NCBI RefSeq assembly: GCF_004027225.2
Contig: NC_044278.2
Location: 4,216,001-4,280,000, forward strand
Reading direction: 5' to 3'
DNA length: 64,000 nucleotides
DNA from: Strigops habroptila
Taxonomy: Eukaryota > Chordata > Aves > Psittaciformes > Psittacidae
Below the pieces are notes generated by a model. It saw only the letters and a program-made list of their open reading frames with translations. It had not been told where the DNA came from and did no database searches. Below, piece after piece: positions 42,008 to 63,366 of this stretch; position 1 is the first letter of the stretch; every line of letters begins with the position of its first letter. Both the position numbers and the translations under genes were made by a program.

Positions 42008-42053
42008 TTTTTCTTTTTTCTTTTTTTTCTTTTTTTTCTTTCATTTTTATTCT
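42008..42053. repeat. Polypyrimidine (T6-8 C) tract
   Basis: T runs separated by single C, then decaying into T/A sequence. Confidence 0.8.
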
Positions 42054-44349
42054 TCACTTACACTGTTTAAGTCCACAGCTGTAAATATATTTCATAGTGT
42101 AGTGATGGGGATATGGCACCATTATCAGTGTAGACCTTGAGACCATGCCAAACTCAAAGACACTGTTGGCTAACCATCTCCCTTTGCTTGCTTCTCTTTC
42201 TCTTCTGAAAATACTCACCTGTACTGATCTTAACAAGAGAGGGTGAACAGGAAGGGGAATTCTGTTGGTGTTCTTCCTAGGCTGTGTTATGTGGGTAAGG
42301 AGTTCCTTTTTTTTCTGTACATTCACACCCCTTGTCCAGGTAACGCATGCTGGAAAAGTCAGTATTTCCTTGTGGAAAAATACCTTCCCTTTTGGAGTAT
42401 GTCTTTTGCATGGGATCCTATGTATTACTGTCTTGTTATCCAGAATCACACATGGATAATTATTATTATTATTGTAAAAGAAACCTGATAGTTTGTCAGT
42501 GACTTATGAAGAATGCTATTTGTGTTTCTTGGTGTTAAGTTACTGTGAAGGATGGCTTGTGTGTTCCTTGCAATAAATTCCCTATTTCTCCTCATCCACT
42601 GCAGTATTGTGGTAAATGGTGTAAAAGGTGTAGAGGATGGTGGTTAGCTTGTGCATGCTCTTCCTTCCCTACCCCATCCTCACTGTGCAGGGGATGTTGC
42701 AATGGTGAATGGTGGAATTTCACTGTGGTAAACTCCTTCCCCTCATTGGAAGGAGCGCCTGGAGAAAAATCATGTTTAAAGTCCCTAGGTTGTGTGTATT
42801 ATGCTCTGTACTTAATACTTATGCTCCCTGACTTAATACTTCTTTTGCAAGTGTCCTAATGGAGGCTTCCCTAAAAGCTCAGCTCCTGAGGTGCTGTGTA
42901 GTCCCAAGAGAGGCATGGCTTGGCAGATGATGGAAAAGGGCATTGCCTGGGAGGATCCTTTAGTTTCCTTGCAGGGCTCTTCCAAGAACTGAGGAATGAC
43001 AAGCTGGGGAGTGTTTGACTGCTCTGGATGGGAAGAAATTCCCCTCCAGAAAAGGGATTCCTATGAAGTTATCTGACTGTTGCACCTAGCATGTGAAATG
43101 TAAGAGTGTGAAACATGGCCTGGGTGGCCATGTTTCCTGCTGATGCTCCTCAGCTGCTTGCTAGCCCCACGGGCTGGCTGACAGCCATGGGGAAGGTGGA
43201 CACTCTCCAACTGCCTCTTCCTGATGCTAATGGAGCAGAAGGAAGGCTACCACATTGCATGACAACTTCAGGTATGGTAGAAAGCAGAGGAGGTCACCCA
43301 TAATAGAGCCATGCTGAGAATCACACTTCCTAACTACAGCCTACTGCTGCTCTCCCTGTAGGGCTTCCTTGCATAGGAAGAAAGAGGGTATTTTGAAGGT
43401 CTAGATGCTGTTGAGCTGAACTTAGGATTCCATTTGCCCAGGGTGACGTTCTGTAAAGCAAGCAGGAGGGCTTCCCTCTTCTTCCCCCCTCTCATATACA
43501 TGGTTGAGTTGTGCTAGCTTGTTTTAACATCTGGAAAATGGCGAGGTATTTTATTTGAATATCTGTTCCTTCAGGCCAGCACACCTGCTGGTATGGTGAG
43601 AAGCTTCTTGCCATGTGTTACGTTTTTATGCTGTCAGATTAAAGTGCAGTGCTGTGATTTAAAAGGAAATTTCAAAGCCCTGTTGCACCTGCCTCCCAGC
43701 ATGGTTTCTGAAAGCACAGTACCTGTGTGGCAGGGTGCTTTAAAAGGAGAGAGAAGCCCTAGGTAGCAGAGCAGTGGCATTGTGAAAGGACTGTAGACGC
43801 AATTCCAATGAGAAGTATTCAGATACTTTCCTTGGGGAGAAAGGAACACATCCGAATGCTTTTAAACAATAAGTAGTTCTTATACTCCCATGCAAATTGT
43901 TTATGACTATTGCTCCATCGTTGTTGTTTGAGTTTAGTTGTGTTTTGGGAAGGTTCCTGCTTTCTGACTTTTACCTGAGCAATATTATAAGAGGGGTGCA
44001 TATATGAATGAGATTGTTTTGCTTCTCACCTATAAAAACATAAGAAAGCCCCCTCCCCCTAAGCTCCATTCTTGTTTATATTTGAAATGAGAGGGTGATC
44101 TCTCAGCTGTCAACTTGTATTGAGACTGAACCAGCTTGGATCTTGGGTAGTGGCTTCTGAATTTGAAGCCTGGACAAGTATGGTCCTTTGCCCATGGACA
44201 CAGCCTGGACAATGCAAGTGGAATTTTTGAGTCCTTATGTCCACCTAGTGAGACATTTCAGGCTTTCCCCCAGGGCACAGGAATACATTTAAAAGCTGTA
44301 TAGTTTTATAAGTAAAACATTGATCAAAATGTCATTGATCTGACTGCTA

Positions 44350-44440
44350 TCCCTAGGTTGGCCACTGATGTTGTATTCTCTTGGGAGAGCTATTTAACAC
44401 ATTAGTTCCCTCACCCATAAAATGGAAGCAGTACGTTTGG
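44350..44440 (+). mobile_element. Possible ancient MIR-type SINE remnant
   Basis: 'gagctatttaacacattagt', 'tccctcacccataaaatgga' and 'agcagtac' resemble the MIR segment where a 'cttaacctctctg' stretch leads to 'catctgtaaaatgg'. The match is imperfect and could be chance. Confidence 0.25.
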
Positions 44441-44550
44441 GGACAACACCAAGGCCTTTAGATGAAAGGAGATATCGAAGGCGAAGTGATGCTATACCAT
44501 GATGATTATTCTTTTACTGATAAGGTGCACTTTTGAGCTTTAACACTGCT

Positions 44551-44880
44551 TGGTAATGATTAATCAAGTTGTGTGGATTAAATTTTCAGTGAGAGTTATG
44601 AAATACTTTCCTGAAGAATAATGCATTTTAAATGTTATGTGAGATTTAAGAATTAAAATTGCCTCGTATTTCAAAGAATTTTGAATGACCTTCAGACTGA
44701 GCCAGTCAGGAGTTTGAATATGCTAATGAAATCACTTTGCTCGCAAGATGTTTTGTTTGGTAATGAAACTCAAAACTACTGACCGTGTTGAGCTGGTGAT
44801 GTTTGTCTGTCTAATACATTAATATTCACTAATGCAGGGTGTGCAGGCAAAGTTCAGGTGTGAATATAGATGACTAGGAT
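44551..44880. promoter_or_regulatory. Candidate distal POU1F1 enhancer block about 10 kb upstream
   Basis: A repeat-free AT-rich block with clustered motifs for pituitary factors: TAATGATTAATC at 44554, AATAATGCATTTT near 44618, ATGCTAAT (octamer-like) at 44720, TAATACATTA near 44812, and the nuclear-receptor half-site AGTTCA at 44851. It lies about 10 kb upstream of the predicted start site. The mouse gene has an autoregulated enhancer about 10 kb upstream that responds to Pit-1 and retinoid or vitamin D receptors. Orthology is inferred from distance and motif type only; I have no alignment. Confidence 0.35.
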
Positions 44881-47800
44881 TTTCTGGGAGCTCATATAAT
44901 AGTCTCTTTTAGGTCTTGATCTTTGTAACCAGCAGATGACCTTTATTTTACACTGATAATTAGAGAAAGCAGCATTATTTTATCACTCAACTCCATGAAT
45001 ACAGAAATAATTGTGTTCTCATCACTAATCATCTTAGCAAATTAGAAAGTCCTATTTATCGCCCATCTTGCCAGCTGTACTTGTACTAAGTAGTGTTTTT
45101 GAAGTATTTTGAGACTGTTTACTGTTTAAGGTACTGCTCAGTGAAGATACCAATGCCCGACCTAATATTTTGAATGTATTTCAGAATCTGATTTTGGGAT
45201 TGTTTGGGTTTTTATTTGATTGTTGCTGCCATTTTAATTAGAATGAACCTAGATGAATATAGGTTATTTTTTGGGGTGAAATATGAATGTTACAGTTGTC
45301 TTGGTTAGAAAAAGCAGAATATATCTGTATAAGCTGTGATCTGAAGTATTAGAGTTGTTTAAAAAAATAAAAGGTAGTAACCTCAGAAGATTCAAATTAA
45401 ATTTAGAAAAAACCACATATTTATTTTTTATCTTGTGACTTTACTACTGTAAATCTTATTAAGCAACATTGTAATCATATAATTTATGGATTAATCCCAA
45501 AAAAGGATGTCTGAAGTTGCACTTTGTCTGGAAAGCTTTCCTCCCGCAATTTATTCTACATAAGCTGTCTGTACTATCTGCATTAAACAGCACTGGTAAT
45601 ATTGCAGACCAAAAATCTTTGAGTATTTTATCAAAAATAACCTCAGATAATCAAGGAAAAAAAAGAAATCGTTTATGAAAACTCATAAAATTTGCCCAGA
45701 GCATTATGTGAGGCCTTTCTGAAATTCTGAATGACTTTCCACTAAAGCTGAAACTTTCTATTTAAATATATTGATTTCATTTATTTTATGCCCAAATTTT
45801 TGAAACGGAAAATTTTGCTTTTAGTTTTGGAACAATTCCATAGCTGAAAAGTATTCAGTTCTGCTGCTCAGATATCCAAATAGAAGTGAGAATATATCAA
45901 CCCGTTCCTCTTTCCTGTGACATGTAATGGGGGGGGAGTAGGGACAGGAGGCACAGAGCAAGGAGAGAAGCAGATGAGCAGATCAGAGGGCGATTGTTAT
46001 GCCAGAGGGAGAACTGGGTGGGGGGGGTGGAGAAGAGAATACTCATTATTCAGTACATTTCCTATGAGTTTTAACTTATCTTTGTTCCAAGTTTCCAATA
46101 AAGTTGAGCAATGGGCAAAAGTATTAATCAGTCTTCAAGAAAATGATTTCAGTTGTTACCTATTACATGCCTCTCACACTTCACTAGGGAGGTTTGGGCA
46201 TATGAGGCATACATTTGCCTTTGGCTGTAAATCATGTGAAATCTCTGGCAGCTTATACTAAGTACCTAGACTACCAAAGTTTCTTTGGTGTTCATTCTAA
46301 TTAAGTTAATTGTAAAGTGTCAGAGATGAAGTCACATGAGGAATACATGGTAAAACATGTTCTTTCATTACGTAGCATGAAGCGGGTGAAGATGACTGTG
46401 TTGGTATTAGAAACCTTGTTGTGATCCACCAAGAGCTGGAGATGGCCTAAACCCAGATCATGAAATTCATATTCCCAGGAAAATACTGAAGGTGTATGTT
46501 GTTCCAAGAAGGCACAGGCTGCAATGCCAAAGGCATCTTGCTGTGACAAACAGCCATGGAAGAACACTTTGAGCTTTTAAATACACTCTGATCCTTTCAG
46601 GATTTTTGACTTCTAGAAGTAAACCTCCAAAATCCTTTCAAAAGATAGTGAGGCCAGTATTCAATGCTCTTTCTGGGAATTAAAAGCAAATTTTTCTTTT
46701 GGAGATACATGAAGTGAAAGATACTTTCAAGAAGAATACTTCGGGGTTCTTCATTGTCATTGTTTAATACGATTGCTTACTTGTATAAGTCTAGTTCCTG
46801 AGAAGACTTTATGTTTGGTAGATTTTTGCCCTTTGGATAGGGTAGAGCTTGTGCTGGCAGTTATACTCTGGCTTTTCTGGCAGACCTTGTCACCTTTAAT
46901 AATAAATGGACTCATTCATAGCAAAGCTGCAGAGATCAGATGATGTGGTCTCAGGCTATATGTAATGATGAATTTCAGTATTAGGTTGGTAGGTATTTGG
47001 ATGGCTGATCTGGATTGGCTCCAAGGCATTTTTCTGGGAGACCTTTATGATCTCAGTGATCTGGGTTAGCAGCTTTACTCTGGCAAGCTGTCTCTCTTAG
47101 GTTTGAGTCTTTCTTTGCCCTTGTGGGCTTATTTTTATTCCTTTACGTTTTGTTTCCTTTGATCTCTGTGTCTCTTCAGGGTATAAAGGGGCATTTCTGT
47201 AACATTTCAGACCTAGAGCTGGTCAATTATCCTCTTTTCTTTTTTTTCTTTTTTTTTTTTTTTTTTTTTAATTCTTTTTTTTAAATAAGGATGACTTTTT
47301 GATTAACTGAATTTGGGAAGAAACTATTTCGCTAAGGGAAGTATAAACTGAGAAGCAGAGGATGTGTTTGTTTGCACCATTTGGGGGAATGTGAGGGGAC
47401 CTTCAAAGTACAAGTGAATGTAACTTATATCATAGCTATAGTAACTTTTAAATGTTAGACTTTTCCAAATATTTCATGTTGTTATCCAGCAGGCAAAAAA
47501 GCCCCATATCTAACACTTGTTTGTTTGCCCAGGTACTATGTTGAGAGCCTTTCTCTTTTTAAGAAAGTACAGTGAAATCAAAGTCTTAGCAAGTGACATT
47601 TTACAGTGTTTGACCATTACAAAACTACTCTGGTTTTCTCATTGTTTAAGTTTTGGGAAGCATATGCTATATGATATGGATGAATAATATGATCTTTTGA
47701 ATAGTGATTTTTTGTAGTTGGACCCACTTTTGAATCTGGAAATATCAATAAATATGGTTTCTGACTGCAGAATTTTGATTCATAATTGACAACTCAGTTT

Positions 47801-49655
47801 AGATGCAGCTAGATAATGACGTACTTTGAAGCTGCAAGGCAATGTTGAATTTGCAAGATTCGCAATACCATTTATGCCGTATTCAGTACATGAATATTTA
47901 CAAAAGCTTTGTGAAAGCAGTGTGTGCCTTGTAGTATGGAAGAGAAAATTAGGAAAGAGTTAATGGTCTGGCTATTGTAGCATGTTTGCATGATAAAAGC
48001 TTCCTGGTGTTACAGACACCTTTTCTGAACTGACATAAGAAAAACTGAAAAAAGTCACTTGGACAGGAATACGATTGCTGACTGAAAATTTAGGTTGTTA
48101 AAAATAGCACTGTGTGGATCTAAACTCATAGCCAGGTATACGAAAATCTTTTTTTTTAATGTGGAAAAGTTCCCATTTTCTAAATGAAAAGTTACATGGA
48201 GAAAATAGTCTTTTGCCACTGAAAAGGATGCTATGTGGACCTGAATTACTAAAAATGAGTCAATTGTAACTCATCTGAGTTTTAAGCCTGGCCTTTAAGA
48301 GTGAAATTGTTATTAGCAGTAGTATTTTAAAGACGTTAACTATAACTTTTTTGTTTTCACATCCTTGGCTAAATTCATGCCTGGTATAAGTCCAGTGGAT
48401 GGGCCAACTCATACCTGTTTGCCGCCTAGTCCTACATTGCCATTCACTAGAATTACACTGGAACGAGCTTGTACCACTTCCATGAAGTGTCAGGGTCTCT
48501 CCCTAGCAGTGTATTGTGCAGTATGTAACATTCAGAGAAGCAGCAGTCTGACTGGGAGGGAGCATGAAGCAAACCAGTGGAACTTGTATGTCTCTGTTAT
48601 TTAAGTTTGTAGATCTTATCTATAAGTTTAAACACATTTTATGATGCTCCCTATATGGGGAGCTGCTGACGCCAAGGCTCGGGTTGTTCTTTGAGAGCCG
48701 TGGGAACACCACCTTTCCCTGCAGATAACAGATCATGTCTGTGCTACACGTTCAGAGGCTCTTTTTTGTGGAGATGATCTAACGTTAAGGACAGGTGGTT
48801 CAGAGAAACAAATAATCTTACGTCCTTTTTGGTCTTTATCAAGTAGTCCCACTTGGTCTAAATCAGGCTTAAGGCTATTGTATGCTCTAATGCAATTACA
48901 TGTTTTTTACTCAGACTCCAGTGAACCAGACTTTGGCAGCAAGACCAGATAAGCCTTCTATAGGTTTTAAAAAGTGAATTAAATTGTTCTGGTCCCTGGG
49001 AAAATTTCTTCCTTGAAAATGTTTAATCCGCCTTCCCTCCCCATCATTTGCAGATGAAATTATCCGTGGCATACACTGGCAGTTAGTTAGTCAATTTGTG
49101 TCTTAACTGAGAAAGATTTTTTTGTGTGTGTGATCAGTGTAATGGACTTGGGATGTGTTTTTCATTTACAGTGTGGGAAGTAAACCATAAATCTATTATA
49201 TCCTTCTGTTTTTTTTGTATTTCAATAATGTGAGCATAGTAATTTCAATTAAAGATCTTTCTGGATAGTAAAAATAAAGGGAAGAATTGTGTAAGCATGC
49301 CGATCTTCAGAGCAGTGATGAACATACTAAAAATGTAAAATGTTGCAAAATGGACACAGCAGCTGTTATTATATTGCTAGTGCTTATTTCCATCCAGATC
49401 ATTGGTTTTGTGTGATACTACTGGCATATTTAATTCTTACATTCAGATACATGCTGAGCTTTCTGTCAGCCTCAGTTTTTTGGGATGCTTGGTACTCCCA
49501 GCTCCTATTAAAACCACCTACGATGGGAACTGCTCACTCTGTGGAGAGAAGTCCTTGAAAAATAAAGTGCACTTGTGATACCGAGAGGCAGTCCAAGCAC
49601 CTGTATTTAAGGAGCTACTCTCAACATTACTGTGGGCTTTAAAGACCAGCTTTTA
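44881..49655. other. Intergenic DNA
   Basis: Mostly AT-rich single-copy DNA with no gene recognised. It contains a G-rich purine tract at 45930-46035 and a long T-rich tract at 47234-47282. A modestly more GC-rich patch at 48.36-48.75 kb carries no identifiable feature. Confidence 0.65.
47234..47282. repeat. Poly-T / T-rich tract
   Basis: About 50 bases, nearly all T with a few C and one AA, with a central run of more than 20 T. Confidence 0.85.
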
Positions 49656-49725
49656 CAGAATCACAGAATCATTAGGGTTGGAAGGGATGTCTGGTGAGCA
49701 TCTAGTCCAACCCCCCGCTTTCTAA
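49656..49725 (-). mobile_element. CR1 LINE 3' end, very short antisense copy
   Basis: 'acagaatcacagaatcatta' followed by 'gggttggaagggatgtctgg' and 'catctagtccaaccccccgc' is the reverse complement of the CR1 3' terminus. Only about 70 bp remain, so the copy was severely 5'-truncated on insertion. Confidence 0.85.
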
Positions 49726-50467
49726 TGTAGACTGTGCAGCAACAGTAAGAGCATTTCTTCTTGAGAGTTGAGGCCCAAATGTGCTATTGTGTTGACATGG
49801 GGAGAGGAGGAACTGTGCTCTTTCTGTTCCAATAAGGATCTTTTAAGGACTGTGTGTGCATGAAATGATCTCCGCTATGTTTTGCAGGTGCTCTTGTTAC
49901 ACAGCATTGAGCTGGCAGAGCTTGGACGCTTGATGCAGAACAGTTACAACAGACTCCTCAGCTTTGCACTATTGCTGAGCAGTGCAGAGTGTGCCAATAG
50001 TAAAATGAATTAAGAAAATACCCTACACAGAGGAATGATACCACTGAAAGCTCCAGGAGATCTTGGACTCTTTGGAAATCTGGAATGCAGCTGGAGCTGA
50101 ACCCTTTATTTTATTGTGTATTTGCAGAAGACTGTTAATTTGCAAAATAGAAACAGGTTAGAAAGCAGTTCTATTATTCCTTTCTGTTTATTTTACCCAA
50201 ACACAGTGAACACTAACCATGATATTATAGAATTAAAATCTGGGAAGTTAGGTGTTCTGTATAACAAGGAAACACATGACAGAGGAATTTTTACATACAA
50301 GAACATCGTGCAAATATGTACAGGGTTGACAGGATGCAAACTATAGTAGTACTAGAAATAGAAAGAATTAAAAATCCCCCACCACATGTGCAGTAAAGAC
50401 AAAAGTGAAGCTTACTTCTCAAGGAACCAGAGGAACCATCTCATTCTCTGAGATGCGTTATTGTGAC

Positions 50468-50509
50468 AGAGATATATATGAGTGTGTTTGTGTGTGTATA
50501 TATATCTCT
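50468..50509. repeat. AT/GT microsatellite forming a 12-bp inverted repeat
   Basis: AGAGATATATAT (50468-50479) and ATATATATCTCT (50498-50509) are exact reverse complements, separated by an 18-base GT-rich spacer. Confidence 0.85.
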
Positions 50510-51768
50510 ATACATACACCCTCTCTCCTGAATGCAAATGTACATGTGAGTGAATGTTTCAGTGGGATATATTTCAGCCTTAAGAGTAGAATAGCAATTA
50601 TGCTTATGGAGAATTCCATCTCTACAAGCCCTTTGTCTGGACAAGCCTTATATTTTCAACTTATCTAGCAGAGGCTTTGGAGACCCAGGAAAAAGAAGGA
50701 AGGATGCTGCCAAGACCTGCATTGTGCTTGATTTCCTTTACAATTATGTAATACTTGGCAAAGGTGAGAATGAAATCCCATGTTGTCGATGAGCATGGGA
50801 TCATCTCTTGGGAACAGAGATGATGTGCTTCTGTGGAGCAAAATGATGGTGCTTTCCCTTGCTGCCTCACAGCCAGACCTGGGAGCCTGCGGTGAGAGGT
50901 TATTTCTGAGACAAGAAAACCATGTGAAGGGATCTTTCTGCTGTAAGAACAGATAGCTTAATTATGTCTAAACAAAAACTCAAAGGGTTTTTGAAGGCTT
51001 TTGTCACTGTTTTGGGATTCGATCAGAACGGATTTAGGGGGAAAAGAATCAGTCTTCTGGCATGAAGTAAAAATTAGAGACAAGGGAAGAAATTAAGGTG
51101 AGCTCTTCGTTATCTCATAATAGACAGTGACATTAAAATCTTAATTTTCCGCAGTCCTGCATAAAGAAGTAATAGCCACTCAGAAGACCAGTTTCAGCTA
51201 AGGATTCAGGAGGGTTCAGATGGGATTATTGTGACATTTACCAACATCATATCACCATTCAAATGGAAAATGGGGTCTGTGTCTTAAGGCAGAAAACCCC
51301 CACTGAGTTTTTAAGGGCACTTGTAAGTGTAGAGAAGGAATGATCTCTTTCAGTTGGTGGCTGCAGGTCTGAAATTCCAGCTGAACTGCTACTCTGTCAT
51401 TCTTAAATGCTGGAAGACAATTCAGAAACAAAGGAAGAGAGGGCTCTCAAGGTAATAATGACTTCCATGTATATTACTTGGTGTATTTGAGTATGTCCAG
51501 TGGAGCCTTTCTCCTTCATAAGGCACTCTCCCACTAGAAGAGGACACATCCATTCGGTTTCCATAAGCTGTCAAAACTTGGGATGCTAAGTATTGAGATT
51601 CAGATGGTGGTTGGGATTTATTAGTACACAATTAGTACAGTCCTGTCCTTCTTTTGAAGATCTGTCCAAAGAATGCAGTTTGGAGGGAGGACAGATATAA
51701 GTCATGCAACAAAGAAAGGGGGAAAAAGTATCTTAGGTAGCCTTAAGATAAAGATTTTATTTTTTTTT

Positions 51769-51816
51769 AAACAAAACCAACCAACCAACCAAACATAAAA
51801 CCCCAACAACCCAACG
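51769..51816. repeat. A/C-rich tract with CCAA tetranucleotides
   Basis: Contains consecutive CCAA units near 51777-51792, preceded by a T run. Confidence 0.8.
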
Positions 51817-53718
51817 TACTTCCAGGCTTCCATTTGTGGTCTACCAGTCTGGAACAACTTCTGTCTTCTGTGAGTGTAGTCAGAGGAGAGAAACTGATGT
51901 TAATTCAACCTGATTTCTCCAGTCCCAAAGTCTGATTGCTTCTTGACACAAGAGGGGAGCACTTTTTATTTATGATTAGCATGTTCTCATGACAAGAATG
52001 GAGTGTCTGTGGTCTAAGGCCTGGCATAGGTTCTTGAGATGTCAGCATAGCAGTAATGAGGCACTTCTCAGATGCATGGGTAGGACAATCTGAAGCCCAG
52101 CCAAACAGCCGACCATGGCAGCGTGACGGGGCTTCACCACCAAGGGATTCTTCTTTGCAGAACAGATGTGGTACCAGACTTTGCACAGTATCCACAGAAG
52201 ATTGTAACAAAGCTTTAGGAGAGCTCTACTCTCAGTAGAAATGATCGCTATGATTCTACCTGATGAATGTGAAATTTGTTGAAAAACTAGTATTGGTAAG
52301 CAGAGTCTAGATATTCAGCCTCAAAAACGTTGACAACTTTATTTTAAACTGAATGGAACTAAAAACTCAGTCATAATACAGAAAAGAAAAACTGAAGTTG
52401 TTACCTCTAGTGAAAAGTAGGCAATGTGGTACAAACACATAAAAATAAAAACCCAAGTCATTCAGCAATATGAAACGCAACACTAAATAGGAGTGGCATG
52501 AAAAACTCATTTGAGGCGGTGTCTGAGATGGTGTCACAGAACAGCTTTTTACTGTACTCTGAAGAAAAGTTCAGCATCTCATGGTCTCTGGTCATATTCT
52601 TTTCCAGTCTCTTACTCCAAGCTTCTGTGGAGAGTACCTTTCAGGAACCTACTACTGCCTCTGCTAATGTACTGTATAGGTCTGGAAAGCTTGAGTACTG
52701 GCCAAAGCTGAGTAAGTCTCCCGACTTCAGGAAGAAATGGAAACCTGGATGTTAATTCCATCCTATACATGGGGGACCAGATACAACTTCTTTGCATCTA
52801 GCTATGAGTTTGAAGTAGAAATATTACCTGTTGGGATATGACTAAAAAGAATTGTCAAGGGACATGGCTGTAAAGTTATTCTTAGTGTTTCTTTTTCTCC
52901 CATGGCTTCAAAACCCCAGTAGGTAGGTGGACTGAGTCATCAGAGGTGAAAATGCTTAAAATAATTTCTGAACTTCCTCTCACTTTTTTAACAGTTTATG
53001 CATAGCACTCTGGCCTTTGAAGCTAACAACATTATTTGTGTCATGAGAGGGATATACCTTTTGAGAACTGTTTATAGGCTGTTATAAGGCAATGCCGTCA
53101 TTGTAGACTTCTGTCCTAGTTTCCTTCAGTGCCATGCTCTGACCTGAGAACTGTATGGGTTCCAAATATATCCTTAGCTGAACGAAATGCATTTGTGACT
53201 CGGTTCTCATTTATTAGTCAGCATACTCATGAACCCACAGATGTTAATACATATTGGGTGCAGCCCAAAGTAAGACAGATAGGAGTTCATTTGATGACAG
53301 TATCTTCCATAATATTGAAACAATTTTTAAGTTTTTGTATATTTTGCAATATGAAAATGCAAGTATAGATAATAGCTATGAGCATAGAGCCTCACCTCTG
53401 TTAAAGCACATATGCAATGTGCCACATGCAGTAATTATTCTGAAATTTCTCCACAATCTCAGACACAGCCTTCCCCAAAACACATTTACAGATAACATCA
53501 AGGGTTTGCAGGATGGCTTGATGCAATACCACTTTTCTCCAACAATCCATGAAAAATGACACAATAACATGTAGGGTTGCTCTCATATCGTATAAATGAA
53601 GTCTATGCCATCAAAAATCTCACTCAGACATTTGAACTTGTTTGGAATACCAAGCACACAAGAAGTATCATCGTCTTTACATAAAATAAATCAAAGGTCT
53701 GACCCAACTATCTTTGGT

Positions 53719-53817
53719 CACAAACAAAAACCAACCAGCCAAAGAAGAAACCCCCAAAACCCACCCAAACCCCCCCAAAAATCCCAAAACAGACCACAAA
53801 AAACCCCAAACCAAATC
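53719..53817. repeat. A/C-rich low-complexity tract
   Basis: About 100 bases dominated by AAAC and ACCCC units. The Pro/Lys/Gln-rich frame through it is not a gene. Confidence 0.85.
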
Positions 53818-54707
53818 CTCCACATCAATACATTTTACTTCCTATAAAGTAAAAATAAATTAAATAGACCACCTGTGTCATTCTTGCGTTTGAAATTTAT
53901 GGCGTATACATAGAATATATGACTATCGTGTTCTGCAGTAATTTTCATCATTTTTAGGGTAACCTGTATGTTCTTTACTGCTCTAAAGCAATTCCAATCT
54001 CATGCCAACAAATCACTCTAGTAAATTCTTTTGAGGAAAGATCCTGGTTTTACTTAATATGTAGCACAATAAAGACCAGGACCTTCTGGATGAAACTGTA
54101 GATGTTGCAATAATATAAATTAATAATAGGAACTGTGAATGAGTCTTATGTCACACTGTGGGCTCTTTCAACAGTTTATCTTTGATAAACATTTAGTACA
54201 CCATGCTAATGTAAAGCTATCTGTTCAGAAACTTCCTTCTGTATACAGCTGCTCAATATTACACATCTCTGATTTATACGACGTATGTTAAGACAAATGA
54301 TCACTGTGCAACTGCTGGGAATTAGGTTAATTTAGATTATTTTGCTATGGATCCTTGACTTTTGCAGACTTACAATTGAGGTCCTAGCCAGGTTGCCTTC
54401 CAGACAATTGCCAGGATGAGATTTTGGGGGCAGGTGTTAACTGTGGAAACCTACTTAGTATGAAACGTACCTGTCTCATTGCTACCGACTTTGGAGACGA
54501 TACTGTTATACGTTTTTTCTTGTCGTTGTTCTTCACAAAAGACCTAATTGAAAATATCTGTCAAATCATGTCTCTAGTTTCCCTCTTCTTCTCCCCTCAT
54601 TAATTGGAAACGTATCGTGTTTGTGTGGGAAGGAAGGAGGCTCTATAGCAGTATAGCAATATTGCTGGGAAAAGAACATTAAAATGGATAAAGGGATTTC
54701 CTAGTGG

Positions 54708-54715
54708 TATAAATA
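54708..54715 (+). promoter_or_regulatory. POU1F1: TATA box of the POU1F1 promoter
   Basis: TATAAATA, 153 bases before the ATG. A start site about 30 bases downstream (near 54738) would leave a 5' UTR of about 120 nt. Mammalian Pit-1 is also transcribed from a TATA promoter with a short leader. AT-rich sequence on both sides (aacattaaaatggataaagg at 54676-54695 and the site at 54751-54767) is placed where the mammalian promoter has Pit-1 autoregulatory sites. Confidence 0.75.
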
Positions 54716-54750
54716 CCTGCACACGACCTCCCTGTGCTCTGGAGCCCTCC

Positions 54751-54767
54751 TGTATATGTATTGAAAG
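54751..54767 (+). promoter_or_regulatory. POU1F1: Candidate Pit-1 site in the POU1F1 leader
   Basis: TGTATATGTATTGAAAG lies just downstream of the predicted start site. On the reverse strand it reads AATACAT, close to the TATNCAT core bound by Pit-1. In rat the promoter has an upstream activating and a leader-located repressing Pit-1 site; equating this site with the second is my inference. Confidence 0.4.
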
Positions 54768-54860
54768 TAAAAAGCCCAGAATAGTTTGAGCTGCTCTTAA
54801 TCGTGCAGGATCTGTTCTGTTAGAAAACAGAGGCAAGCGGCTCTTTGCCTGTTGGAGGGT

Positions 54861-63366
<8,506 letters not shown>

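Larger units (their letters stand above)
34927..44350. other. Intergenic DNA
   Basis: No gene recognised. It contains the window's longest open frame (39398-39841, 147 codons, low-complexity hydrophobic composition), judged to be chance. Also present are a CTTT microsatellite (36299-36315), a T/C tract (42008-42053), an ATT run (42457-42473), and a somewhat more GC-rich stretch at about 42.5-43.5 kb in which I recognise nothing. Octamers occur at 40181 and 43890. Confidence 0.65.
49726..54600. other. Intergenic DNA, proximal upstream of POU1F1
   Basis: No gene recognised. It contains an AT/GT inverted-repeat microsatellite (50468-50509), A/C-rich tracts (51769-51816, 53719-53817) and an octamer ATGCAAAT at 50532. 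The final few hundred bases before the TATA box are presumably the proximal promoter, but no single site stands out. Confidence 0.6.

Noticed and set aside
42545..43300. GC-richer patch considered as a possible gene or CpG island
   Set aside because: CpG dinucleotides are few, and no exon-like conserved peptide or promoter signal is visible.
1..54600. CRISPR arrays, bacterial genes, tRNA or rRNA genes
   Set aside because: No regularly spaced repeats, operons, tRNA B-box (GGTTCGAATCC-like) or rRNA sequence was seen; the DNA is vertebrate in character.
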